DNA of 5,942 nt from Desulfobacterales bacterium (GTDB taxonomy: Bacteria; Desulfobacterota; Desulfobacteria; Desulfobacterales; C00003106): contig JAUVFC010000116.1 of NCBI GenBank assembly GCA_030594505.1, positions 1 to 5,942 on the forward strand, written 5' to 3'. The translations under genes and the position numbers were made by a program. This document shows positions 1-5,942 of the stretch, piece after piece. The notes under the pieces were generated by a model. It searched no databases and was not told the origin of the DNA. It saw nothing but the letters and a program-made list of their open reading frames with translations. Position 1 is the first letter of the stretch; the number at the start of each line of letters is the position of its first letter.

Positions 1-182
1 ACGGGCGTTCTATTTTTTTAGGAAGAAATATCCTGCAAGACCGAGAAGGACAACGGCAAATGCCTTTTTAAAGGTTCCCTTTTTGTAAGGGGCAAGGGGC
101 AAGGCAGGGCAGGGGGAGACGAAGAATGATCCCTGACACTTGCCCCTTTTCTCGGGAAGTGGAACAATAATTTTATGGATGA
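1..182. other. Spacer downstream of ftsZ, no convincing gene
   Basis: Between the ftsZ stop and the left window edge I find no ORF with a credible start and ribosome binding site on either strand. The stretch holds a GC-rich repeat with an inverted partner (87-148). It also holds an open minus-strand frame running from just after the ftsZ stop to a TAG at 10-12, whose last 24 residues are hydrophobic and lysine-flanked. No stem followed by a T-run in the direction of ftsZ transcription was seen, so the operon end is not marked by an obvious intrinsic terminator here. Transcription may continue past the window. Confidence 0.6.
87..148. repeat. GC-rich short tandem and inverted repeat
   Basis: The 10-mer AAGGGGCAAG occurs twice, overlapping, at 87-96 and 94-103. 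Its exact reverse complement CTTGCCCCTT lies at 139-148. A second pairing block, CAGGG (105-109 or 110-114) with CCCTG (131-135), could extend the stem from the second copy, with a small internal bulge and a loop of about 21 nt. The element sits about 35 bp past the ftsZ stop. In the ftsZ transcript the stem is not followed by a U-run, so it is not a canonical Rho-independent terminator. It could still protect the 3' end or slow RNA polymerase, which is inference. Confidence 0.55.
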
Positions 183-1343
183 TCAATCAACTCTTCGTCG
201 CATAAACGTTGGCACTTCAAGATCGTTATTGTCTATAATAAGTCCGTTGGGAATTTTATGATGTGACCCGGTTTCATCCCCAACTGCCTTTTTGTATCTG
301 ATAAAGGTCGGTTCGTCATAGTTTACCGAACGGTTAATGTCTTCAGGGGTAACAGGCCGAAGTCTCCCTCTTGTTTTTGATTCACGTTTTTCTTCAATAC
401 CGGTTGCAATGACCGTAACCCGCAACTCATCTCCAATGCTGTCGTCTAAAACAGTTCCCCATATAATTTCTGCGTCTTCTCCCGCTTCTTTGTAAATACG
501 GTCGGAGGCCTCGGTCATTTCCGCCATGGTCAAGTCACTTCCGCAGGTGATATTCATCAAGATTCCGCGTGCGCCGCCTATGGAGACATTTTCCAGTAAA
601 GGATGCGATATAGCCTTTTCAGCCGCTTCGATTGATCGATTATCACCACTGCCGATACCGGTTCCCATCAGCGCCAATCCCGCCTTGGACATGGTAGTTC
701 TTACGTCTGCAAAGTCCAGATTGACCAGCCCGGGCTTCATGATCAGGTCCGTGATCCCTTTTACGGAATGGAGAAGTACCTCATCGGCCTTTTTGAACAT
801 TTCAACCAGGGTGGCGTTTTTTGACGCAAGCCCCAATAGTCTGTCGTTGGGGATAACGATCAGTGTATCTACGACGTCGCTTAGCTGCTCGATGCCTTCC
901 ACTGCCTGCTCCATCCGCTTTTTGCCTTCGAATGCAAACGGCTTGGTGACCACGGCAACGGTGAGGGCGCCGAGGTCCTTACTGATTTCAGCCACTACGG
1001 GTGCGGCTCCGGTGCCGGTTCCTCCACCCAGGCCTGCGGTAATAAAGACCATATGACTGTTTTCTAAAACACTGCGGATTTCATCAACATTTTCCATTGC
1101 AGCTTCACGGCCCACATCCGGGTTGGCGCCTGCCCCCAGCCCCTCTGTCAGGCGCTCACCAAGCCGGATTTTTATGGTCGCCTTTGAAATATCCAGGACC
1201 TGAGCGTCTGTGTTGGCGGCGATAAATTTTACCCCCTGAAGCTTGGATTGTATCATGTTGTTGACGGCATTCCCGCCGGCGCCTCCGATACCAATTACTT
1301 TGATTTTTGCCGACTTTTCATTTTCTACGAAATCGAATCTCAT
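183..1343 (-). CDS. ftsZ: Cell division protein FtsZ
   Basis: Tubulin-like GTPase that polymerises at mid-cell into the Z-ring and organises septal wall synthesis. The 386-residue product is full length. The GTP-binding domain shows GIGGAGGNAVNNM (18-30), NTDAQ (44-48), the tubulin signature GGGTGTG (107-113) and the switch/T5-T6 region. The synergy (T7) loop NLDFADVR (208-215) completes the active site of the neighbouring subunit. A linker from about residue 320 leads to the conserved C-terminal peptide DLEVPTFMRRR (374-384), the usual docking site for FtsA and other partners. A similar EPTFIR sequence occurs earlier in the tail (344-349). I chose the ATG at 1341-1343 because GGGAGGTGG precedes it and MRFDFVEN matches relatives. 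Two upstream in-frame ATGs would add 10 or 16 residues. The gene lies 26 nt after ftsA and is the last recognised gene of the cluster in the window. Confidence 0.98.
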   Translation of the reverse strand: MRFDFVENEKSAKIKVIGIGGAGGNAVNNMIQSKLQGVKFIAANTDAQVLDISKATIKIRLGERLTEGLGAGANPDVGREAAMENVDEIRSVLENSHMVFITAGLGGGTGTGAAPVVAEISKDLGALTVAVVTKPFAFEGKKRMEQAVEGIEQLSDVVDTLIVIPNDRLLGLASKNATLVEMFKKADEVLLHSVKGITDLIMKPGLVNLDFADVRTTMSKAGLALMGTGIGSGDNRSIEAAEKAISHPLLENVSIGGARGILMNITCGSDLTMAEMTEASDRIYKEAGEDAEIIWGTVLDDSIGDELRVTVIATGIEEKRESKTRGRLRPVTPEDINRSVNYDEPTFIRYKKAVGDETGSHHKIPNGLIIDNNDLEVPTFMRRRVD

Positions 1344-1347
1344 TGTT

Positions 1348-1356
1348 CCACCTCCC
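1348..1356 (-). promoter_or_regulatory. ftsZ ribosome binding site
   Basis: GGGAGGTGG lies 4 nt upstream of the ATG at 1343, with the GGAGG core 7 nt away. This is a near-ideal Shine-Dalgarno sequence. It decides the start in favour of MRFDFVEN over the upstream in-frame ATGs at 1373 and 1391. Confidence 0.8.
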
Positions 1357-1369
1357 GATATAATATTGA

Positions 1370-2596
1370 TCATATAATCTCCCGAAACCATCTTTTCATT
1401 CTTCCCGTTACCTTCTGAAAAATATTCTTATCCCTTATTCTGAATTTTTGTTTCGACCGGCTGCGAACGCCGTAAAGAACCAGGCCGACTGCCGTGGCAT
1501 ACATCGGGTTGTTGACCACATCTAATAGACCGCCGATACTTTGCGGGTTTCCAAGCCTTGTCGGGAGGTTAAATACCGATTCAGCAACGTCGATCGTTCC
1601 GTCAAGGAGTGTGGACCCCCCGGTGATTACAACACCTGAAGTGATATGATTTTCCATACCTGTCCGGTATATTTCACGATTGGTCAGTGTAAAGACTTCT
1701 TCTACTCTTGGTGCAAGTATCTCTCCTATAATCTGTCGAGAGAAACTGCGTGGTTTCTTCCCACCTACACTCGGGATTTCCAATGTTTCATCTTTATTGA
1801 TAGATGCAAGATCGCATGTGCCGTATTTTTTCTTTATTTTTTCCGCTTCCGCCATTGGAGTTCGCAGACCGATGGCAAGATCATTGGTCAGATTATTTCC
1901 GCCTAATGCAAGAACCGCTGTGTGTTTAATACTTCGTCCTGAAAATATGGCGAGATCGGTGGTTCCTCCTCCGAAATCTATGAGGGCGACTCCGAGTTCC
2001 TTTTCTTCAGGGGTTAAGACGGCTTCGCTGGACGCCAGGGATTGCAATGCAATGTCTTCCACATCAAGACCGGCGCGGTTGCAGCATTTTATGATGTTGT
2101 GTGCCGAAGTAACCGCCGCGGTGACGATGTGCACCTTTGCTTCCAGACGTACACCGGCCATCCCCAGCGGGTTATGAATCCCTTCCTCTTCATCTACGCA
2201 ATAATATTGTGGGAGGGTATGGATCACTTCGCGATCCATGGGTATTGCTATGGCCCGGGCCGCATCGGTAACACGTTTGATGTCGCTTTCGGTGATTTCA
2301 TTTCCCTTGACCGCTATTATTCCATGGCTGTTGAGTCCTTTTATGTGTCCTCCGGCAATTCCTGTGTAAACAGATCGTATTTCACACCCGGCCATGAGTT
2401 CGGCCTCGTCGACTGCCTTTTTTATGGAGTCTACGGTCGACTCAATGTTCACTACCACCCCTTTTCGGAGTCCTATAGACGGATGTGTGCCGATCCCTAT
2501 GACATCAATGCCGGTGTCGGTTTTTTCACCTACCACGGCGCATATCTTGGTAGTGCCTATATCAAGGCCTACAATCAGTTCTTCCTGTCCTCCCAC
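1370..2596 (-). CDS. ftsA: Cell division protein FtsA
   Basis: Actin/Hsp70-fold ATPase that tethers FtsZ filaments to the inner membrane and helps recruit and activate the later divisome. The 408-residue product carries all the expected parts. Phosphate-1 loop: GLDIGTTKICAVVGE (10-24). Family-specific 1C domain: roughly 82-160. Phosphate-2 loop: LIDFGGGTTDLAIF (205-218). Adenosine motif: VVITGGSTLLDG (322-333). A basic amphipathic C-terminal helix rich in K, R, F and W (about 389-408, including RMKRWFREII) fits the membrane-targeting sequence. The GTG start at 2594-2596 follows AGGAGGT. An ATG 75 nt further upstream would overlap ftsQ, has no family support, and would add 25 low-similarity residues. 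The gap to ftsQ is 5 nt, suggesting translational coupling. Confidence 0.97.
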   Translation of the reverse strand: MGGQEELIVGLDIGTTKICAVVGEKTDTGIDVIGIGTHPSIGLRKGVVVNIESTVDSIKKAVDEAELMAGCEIRSVYTGIAGGHIKGLNSHGIIAVKGNEITESDIKRVTDAARAIAIPMDREVIHTLPQYYCVDEEEGIHNPLGMAGVRLEAKVHIVTAAVTSAHNIIKCCNRAGLDVEDIALQSLASSEAVLTPEEKELGVALIDFGGGTTDLAIFSGRSIKHTAVLALGGNNLTNDLAIGLRTPMAEAEKIKKKYGTCDLASINKDETLEIPSVGGKKPRSFSRQIIGEILAPRVEEVFTLTNREIYRTGMENHITSGVVITGGSTLLDGTIDVAESVFNLPTRLGNPQSIGGLLDVVNNPMYATAVGLVLYGVRSRSKQKFRIRDKNIFQKVTGRMKRWFREII

Positions 2597-2601
2597 CTCT
2601 G

Positions 2602-3435
2602 TTATACCTCCTGTGAATCGATCGGTTTTGTTTTTACTACTACGCGCCGGGTATCTTTCAAATCGACGCACTGTACATGCAATAGGCCTTGTTGATTCTT
2701 TAAATACGGCATCATATCCCTGAACCTGTTAAATTTATCTTGATAATTTCCGAATCCCAGCTTGATTGCCGTATCACTGTCAAACGCATAAAGCGTGAGC
2801 CCAATTTCACTGTCCACATGGATGGCGGTGATTGAATAAACCGGAAGTATGCTCCCGTCCAGCGTACTAAGTTGAATTATTGCAAGAACCGCCCGCAGGT
2901 GAGAACCCTTTTTTTCGTCAATTTTCAGGTCGGACATTTTAAGCCCCGTAACTATCGGCACCGGGACCTCTTCGCCGTGATCCAGCTTCTTGAAGATTGT
3001 ACCACTGTCATCGAGTAAAAACTTTTGGCCGAGATCGATAATCGCTACCGGCGTATATTCGGAAATCTTAATGTGTATTTTATCCGGCACTTCTCTCTGT
3101 ATATCCGCCGACTTAATCCACGGATGGGAGACCAGATGAATCTGTAATGCCTTGATATTAAAGGACAAGATGTTTGTCTTTTTATCAAGATCAGCCCATT
3201 GCAGTATTTCTGAAGGGGGAATCCTGCGGCACCCTTCCACAGTGATGTTCCGAATTTCAAAGCACGAAGATTGGGTCAGGACATCATGAAAAAATATCAA
3301 TAGAAAGCTCAAGCCTGCTACCGAGCAAAGAGCAATGAGCGCCTTTAATGCGACAAGAGACCGTGCCCGGATTAGAGCCCTTTTTTGAATTCGGCTGTTC
3401 TTATAAACGTTTTTGCGTACGTGTTTTCTCGCCAA
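2602..3435 (-). CDS. ftsQ: Cell division protein FtsQ (POTRA domain)
   Basis: Bitopic inner-membrane protein that, with FtsB and FtsL, links the cytoplasmic ring to septal peptidoglycan synthesis. The 277-residue product has a strongly basic cytoplasmic N-terminus (about 1-26) and one membrane span (about 27-49). A POTRA domain follows (about 58-128, starting FEIRNITVEG, with HPWIKSADIQREVPDKI inside), and then a periplasmic beta domain. This is the standard FtsQ order and size. The start is TTG at 3433-3435: an in-frame TAA lies two codons upstream, and no ATG or GTG codon follows before the membrane span, so TTG is the only usable standard start. GGAGG lies 9 nt before it. The first 35 nt overlap the end of murB. 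The stop is 5 nt before ftsA. Confidence 0.93.
   Translation of the reverse strand: MARKHVRKNVYKNSRIQKRALIRARSLVALKALIALCSVAGLSFLLIFFHDVLTQSSCFEIRNITVEGCRRIPPSEILQWADLDKKTNILSFNIKALQIHLVSHPWIKSADIQREVPDKIHIKISEYTPVAIIDLGQKFLLDDSGTIFKKLDHGEEVPVPIVTGLKMSDLKIDEKKGSHLRAVLAIIQLSTLDGSILPVYSITAIHVDSEIGLTLYAFDSDTAIKLGFGNYQDKFNRFRDMMPYLKNQQGLLHVQCVDLKDTRRVVVKTKPIDSQEV
2606..2612 (-). promoter_or_regulatory. ftsA ribosome binding site, made from the last ftsQ codons
   Basis: AGGAGGT lies 9 nt upstream of the GTG at 2596. The same bases encode the end of FtsQ (CAG GAG GTA, then TAA), so a ribosome finishing ftsQ stops on the ftsA initiation site. This supports the GTG as the real ftsA start. Confidence 0.7.
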
Positions 3436-4348
3436 CGATTACCACCTCCGGCTCCAGAAATATTCCCGAGTTTTTGAATACTGATTTTTGAACGATCTTG
3501 ACCAATCCGAGTATATCCTCGGCAGTTGCCTTGTTTCGATTGATTATAAAGTTTGCATGCTTTTCAGATACTTGTGCATCATTTACCCTGCAGCCTTTCA
3601 GGCCGGCCTCTTCAATCAGTTCACCGGCAGACGGGCCGGTTGCGGGATTCTTAAAAAACGAGCCGGCGTTAGGCAATGAAAGCGGCTGAGATGCACGGCG
3701 TTTTTCACGCATAGACACTGCTGCCTTTCGAATCGCATCACCATTTCCCAGGCCAAGTTTCAAGTAAGTTTTCAAGACAATAGATTTTGGATCCATATCG
3801 AGTCTCCTGTAAGAAAAATTAAGCTTGTCCCGTCTTATATTCAGCACATCCCCTGTGGCAAGGAGGACCGTAAGGGCATCAATGACATCTCCCATGCATC
3901 CCGTTGCGGTCCCTGCATTCATTCGAACAGCGCCTCCTACTGTGCCGGGGATGCCGGCTGCAAAGTTCAATCCGGACAGGCTGTGGTCAGCGGCAAAGGT
4001 GATTAGTCTGGACATGAGGACGCCGGCCTCTGCCATGAGCACCGTGGCATCACCGACTCTTTTGGCGATGCGAACGGCCTTAACCCCTTTTGTCAGTTTT
4101 ACCACTATCCCCTCGATCCCTCCGTCCTTGACCAGAAGGTTACTCCCCCCTCCGAATACCATAACGGGGATACTCCTTTTTCGAGCCCAGCTTACAAGAT
4201 CAGTGAGTTCGTTCATTCCTTTCGGATAAATTAAAGCGTCCGCCGGTCCGCCAACCCGCAACGTAGTGTGACGGGCCATTGGTTCATCAAACAGTATGCG
4301 CCTATTATATCGTTCAGCCAAAAACATTCGGTTCTCTTTTGAAGTCAT
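3401..4348 (-). CDS. murB: UDP-N-acetylenolpyruvoylglucosamine reductase MurB
   Basis: FAD-dependent cytoplasmic enzyme that uses NADPH to reduce UDP-GlcNAc-enolpyruvate to UDP-MurNAc, the second committed step of peptidoglycan synthesis. The 315-residue product shows the FAD-domain motifs TTLRVGGPAD (28-37) and VFGGGSNLLVKDGG (64-77), and GIPGTVGGAVRMNAG (132-146). It also has SYR (179-181), the proton-donor serine context GSFFKNP (229-235), SEKHANFIIN (261-270) and a terminal LEPEV (298-302) carrying the conserved glutamate. The GGAVxMNAG form and the length point to the type II subfamily, unlike E. coli MurB. I start it at the ATG at 4346-4348, which overlaps the murC stop as ATGA. AAGG lies 8 nt upstream. 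An ATG 36 nt earlier lacks an SD. The 3' end overlaps ftsQ by 35 nt. Confidence 0.96.
   Translation of the reverse strand: MTSKENRMFLAERYNRRILFDEPMARHTTLRVGGPADALIYPKGMNELTDLVSWARKRSIPVMVFGGGSNLLVKDGGIEGIVVKLTKGVKAVRIAKRVGDATVLMAEAGVLMSRLITFAADHSLSGLNFAAGIPGTVGGAVRMNAGTATGCMGDVIDALTVLLATGDVLNIRRDKLNFSYRRLDMDPKSIVLKTYLKLGLGNGDAIRKAAVSMREKRRASQPLSLPNAGSFFKNPATGPSAGELIEEAGLKGCRVNDAQVSEKHANFIINRNKATAEDILGLVKIVQKSVFKNSGIFLEPEVVIVGEKTRTQKRL
3445..3449 (-). promoter_or_regulatory. ftsQ ribosome binding site inside murB
   Basis: GGAGG, 9 nt before the TTG start at 3435, lies within the murB codons for Pro-Glu-Val near its C-terminus. It is the main support for the unusual start and implies initiation on mRNA that is still being translated as murB. 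Confidence 0.65.
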
Positions 4349-5715
4349 TCCAGAGACCTTAAAATATCCTCGCCGATTTTCCATACCGGGCCTGCGCCCA
4401 GCGTCAACACCACATCCCCTTCCCGGAGTTTGCCGGACAAATAGTCAAGGACCTCTTTGGTTTCGGCCTTAAAGGCTACATCCTTGTGGCCGTGTTCTTT
4501 GATCCCCTCACATAATACGTTGCTGTTCACTCCGGGGATAGGGGGCTCTCCTGCCGGATAGATGGGGAGAACTATTAAAGAATCCGCCCGATAAAATGCG
4601 CGTGTGAAATCTTCAAATAAGGCGGCCGTCCGCGTATACCGGTGGGGCTGGAAGATCACTATAATACGCCGATCCGGCCAGCACTGTCTGGCTGTATCAA
4701 GAGTCACCTTGATTTCTGTGGGATGATGACCGTAGTCATCTACCACGGTAATCTCCTTGACCGACCCTTTTATCTGGAATCGACGCTGCACTCCTTCCAT
4801 TTGTTCAAGAGCTGTCTTGATCTCATCAAATGGAATGTCCAACTCCATTCCCACTGCTATACTCGAAAGGGCATTGTAAATATTATGAAGTCCCGGCAAA
4901 TTCAACGTGACGTCGCCGAGGAGTTCTTTGTGCCGGGTAACCTGGAATTTGCTTTTCAAACCTTCCGGTCTGATTTTTTTGGCCTGGTAGTCCGCCTGTG
5001 TGGTGAGGCCATACGTGGTGTATCTTTTCTCCACTTTTGGGATCAGGCTTTGAACAGGCTCATTGTCAAGGCAGAGTATCGCCAGTCCGTAAAACGGGGT
5101 CTTGTTAATAAAATCCAAGAATACGGTCTTGATATGATCCAGATCGTTGTAATAGTCCAGGTGTTCCGCGTCTATATTGGTTACTACTGTAATAGTGGGG
5201 GAAAGATGAAGAAACGAGCCATCGCTTTCATCTGCCTCGGCAACAATAAAGTCTCCCCGGCCTAATATTGCATTAGTGCCGAGGCTGTTCAATTTGCCGC
5301 CGATCACTACCGTTGGATCAAGGCCTCCCTTGTTGAGGATCTCAGCGATAATCGACGTGGTGGTAGTCTTGCCGTGAGCCCCTGCCACGGCAATACCGTA
5401 TTTCAATTGCATCAACTCCGCCAGCATCTCTGCCCTTGGGATGACAGGGATGGCAGCGGCCTTAGCCGCAAGCACTTCCGGGTTATCCTTTTTTACTGCC
5501 GATGATGTTACTACAACATCGGCCCCTTTTATCTGCTCGGGGAGATGTCCTTCGTAAACAGTCGCGCCAAGAGAAGTCAGGCGCCGTGTGATATCAGAAG
5601 GCTTCAGGTCGGAACCGGAGACTTTATACTCAAGGTTTATAAGAAGCTCGGCAATTCCGCTCATCCCGATGCCGCCGATTCCGACAAAATGTATGTGGTA
5701 TTTTTTTTGATACAT
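4345..5715 (-). CDS. murC: UDP-N-acetylmuramate--L-alanine ligase MurC
   Basis: Cytoplasmic ATP-dependent ligase that adds the first stem-peptide residue, L-alanine, to UDP-MurNAc. The 456-residue product is full length for the family. The N-terminal UDP-binding domain has VGIGGIGMSGIAELL (11-25). The central ATPase has the P-loop AGAHGKTTTT (111-120), EADESDGSF (160-168) and TNIDAEHLDYY (179-189). The linker includes PGLHNIYNAL (274-283) and RRFQ (311-314). The C-terminal domain has DDYGHHPTE (326-334), FQPHRYTRT (355-363) and LGAGPVWK (439-446), which are typical MurC hallmarks. The ATG at 5713-5715 is the first possible start because an in-frame TAG lies two codons upstream. No clear Shine-Dalgarno precedes it. 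It is separated from murG by 68 bp and ends in a 4-nt ATGA overlap with murB. Confidence 0.98.
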   Translation of the reverse strand: MYQKKYHIHFVGIGGIGMSGIAELLINLEYKVSGSDLKPSDITRRLTSLGATVYEGHLPEQIKGADVVVTSSAVKKDNPEVLAAKAAAIPVIPRAEMLAELMQLKYGIAVAGAHGKTTTTSIIAEILNKGGLDPTVVIGGKLNSLGTNAILGRGDFIVAEADESDGSFLHLSPTITVVTNIDAEHLDYYNDLDHIKTVFLDFINKTPFYGLAILCLDNEPVQSLIPKVEKRYTTYGLTTQADYQAKKIRPEGLKSKFQVTRHKELLGDVTLNLPGLHNIYNALSSIAVGMELDIPFDEIKTALEQMEGVQRRFQIKGSVKEITVVDDYGHHPTEIKVTLDTARQCWPDRRIIVIFQPHRYTRTAALFEDFTRAFYRADSLIVLPIYPAGEPPIPGVNSNVLCEGIKEHGHKDVAFKAETKEVLDYLSGKLREGDVVLTLGAGPVWKIGEDILRSLE

Positions 5716-5724
5716 GGTCTAATC

Positions 5725-5796
5725 GATTGAAGATTGTTGATTGAAGATTGTTGATTGAAAATTTGTGGAACACTGCTCAATAGTCAATCTTCAATC
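5725..5796. repeat. 14-bp tandem repeat with inverted partner at the murG/murC junction
   Basis: GATTGAAGATTGTT occurs twice in tandem (5725-5738, 5739-5752), followed by a degenerate third start, GATTGAAAATTTG (5753-5765). CAATCTTCAATC at 5785-5796 is the exact reverse complement of the first 12 bases of the unit, so either copy can pair with it (loop 34 or 48 nt). The right arm includes two bases of the murG stop codon and its last codons. In the transcript no U-run follows the stem, so a Rho-independent terminator is unlikely. It may be a spacer repeat, or it may affect murC expression. Confidence 0.7.
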
Positions 5797-5942
5797 CCTA
5801 AATCCAATATCTCCTCTACAATCTCTTTTGCGGCATCCGGTTTCCCAAGCCTCCCGGCTTTTTTCCCCATAGCCTTTAGTTCTTCCCGGTGTTCCTTGTA
5901 ATATAATATTCTTTCTGACAGCATTGTGCCATTCAGGTCGAT
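5784..5942 (-). CDS. murG: MurG glycosyltransferase, C-terminal fragment
   Basis: UDP-N-acetylglucosamine--undecaprenyl-pyrophosphoryl-MurNAc-pentapeptide transferase. It is a peripheral inner-membrane enzyme that adds GlcNAc to lipid I to form lipid II. Only the last 52 residues are present; the gene continues past the right edge. The visible tail LSERILYYKEHREELKAM, then GKPDAAKEIVEEI, matches the end of MurG, where a helix with a spaced M..xA pattern and a (R/K)PDAA motif precede a final helix. Position directly upstream of murC is the usual dcw order and supports the call. The stop (TGA, 5784-5786) lies at the edge of the inverted repeat, and the last codons (Ile-Glu-Asp) are part of it. 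The frame is intact to the edge. With so little sequence the call rests on this motif plus context. Confidence 0.85.
   Translation of the reverse strand: MDLNGTMLSERILYYKEHREELKAMGKKAGRLGKPDAAKEIVEEILDLGIED

Noticed and set aside
1..87. Plus-strand frame entering from the left edge and ending at a TAA near 87
   Set aside because: The 28 or so residues are basic and Arg/Pro-rich with no recognisable family. The opposite strand reads as a more protein-like membrane span, though that is also unproven.
526..1056. Plus-strand open frame of 176 codons opposite ftsZ
   Set aside because: It is rich in Ser, Pro and Ala, as expected from reading the complement of the Gly-rich FtsZ motifs. No independent support.
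1359..1378. Two TATAAT hexamers on the plus strand in the ftsA/ftsZ gap
   Set aside because: They point away from ftsZ, towards antisense transcription of ftsA, have no convincing -35 partner, and are likely chance matches in an AT-rich gap.
2042..2695. Plus-strand open frame of 217 codons opposite ftsA
   Set aside because: It lies wholly opposite ftsA and the end of ftsQ, has an odd Cys/Tyr/His-rich composition, no SD and no recognisable domain. It is a shadow of the real genes.
4642..5265. Plus-strand open frame of 207 codons opposite murC
   Set aside because: It lies opposite conserved MurC motifs and has no family resemblance or start signal.
1..5942. Search for an undescribed system, mobile element, CRISPR array, tRNA or riboswitch
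   Set aside because: Nearly all bases are used by well-known dcw genes with intact motifs. No transposase, spaced repeat array, cloverleaf or conserved leader structure was seen.

Overview
The window is a compact stretch of the division and cell wall (dcw) cluster. All genes lie on the minus strand and run from the right edge to the left: murG (3' end only), murC, murB, ftsQ, ftsA, ftsZ. The protein sequences suggest a Gram-negative bacterium, most likely of the Deltaproteobacteria/Desulfobacterota type. The supporting features are the FtsZ N-terminus (MRFDFVENEKSAKIKVIG), the FtsA N-terminus (LIVGLDIGTTKICAVVGE), a MurB of the short GGAVxMNAG type, and the absence of ddl between murB and ftsQ. 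This placement is an impression from family knowledge and was not searched.

Layout, in transcription order. The last 52 codons of murG (5784-5942) are followed by a 68-bp spacer holding a 14-bp tandem repeat that forms an inverted repeat with the murG stop region. From murC onwards the genes are packed. murC and murB overlap by an ATGA (4345-4348). murB overlaps the start of ftsQ by 35 nt. ftsQ and ftsA are 5 nt apart, and ftsA and ftsZ are 26 nt apart. After ftsZ there are 182 bp with no convincing gene. They contain a GC-rich inverted repeat and a short lysine-flanked hydrophobic reading frame of doubtful status.

The genes form one pathway-to-machine unit. MurG, MurB and MurC make the lipid-linked and soluble peptidoglycan precursors: UDP-GlcNAc to UDP-MurNAc (MurB completes this), then L-alanine addition (MurC), and much later GlcNAc transfer to lipid I (MurG). 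FtsQ, FtsA and FtsZ build the septal ring that uses those precursors. FtsZ is the GTP-dependent polymer, FtsA its actin-like membrane tether, and FtsQ the bitopic scaffold that recruits later divisome proteins. I chose several starts that differ from the longest open frame: ftsQ begins at TTG, ftsA at GTG, and ftsZ at an internal ATG with a strong Shine-Dalgarno (SD) sequence.

I saw no CRISPR array, transposon, RNA gene, phage gene or unknown multi-gene system. This is an ordinary, intact core region. The observations worth a second look are small: a duplicated PTFxR peptide in the FtsZ tail, the spacer repeats, the graded start codons, and the overlaps.
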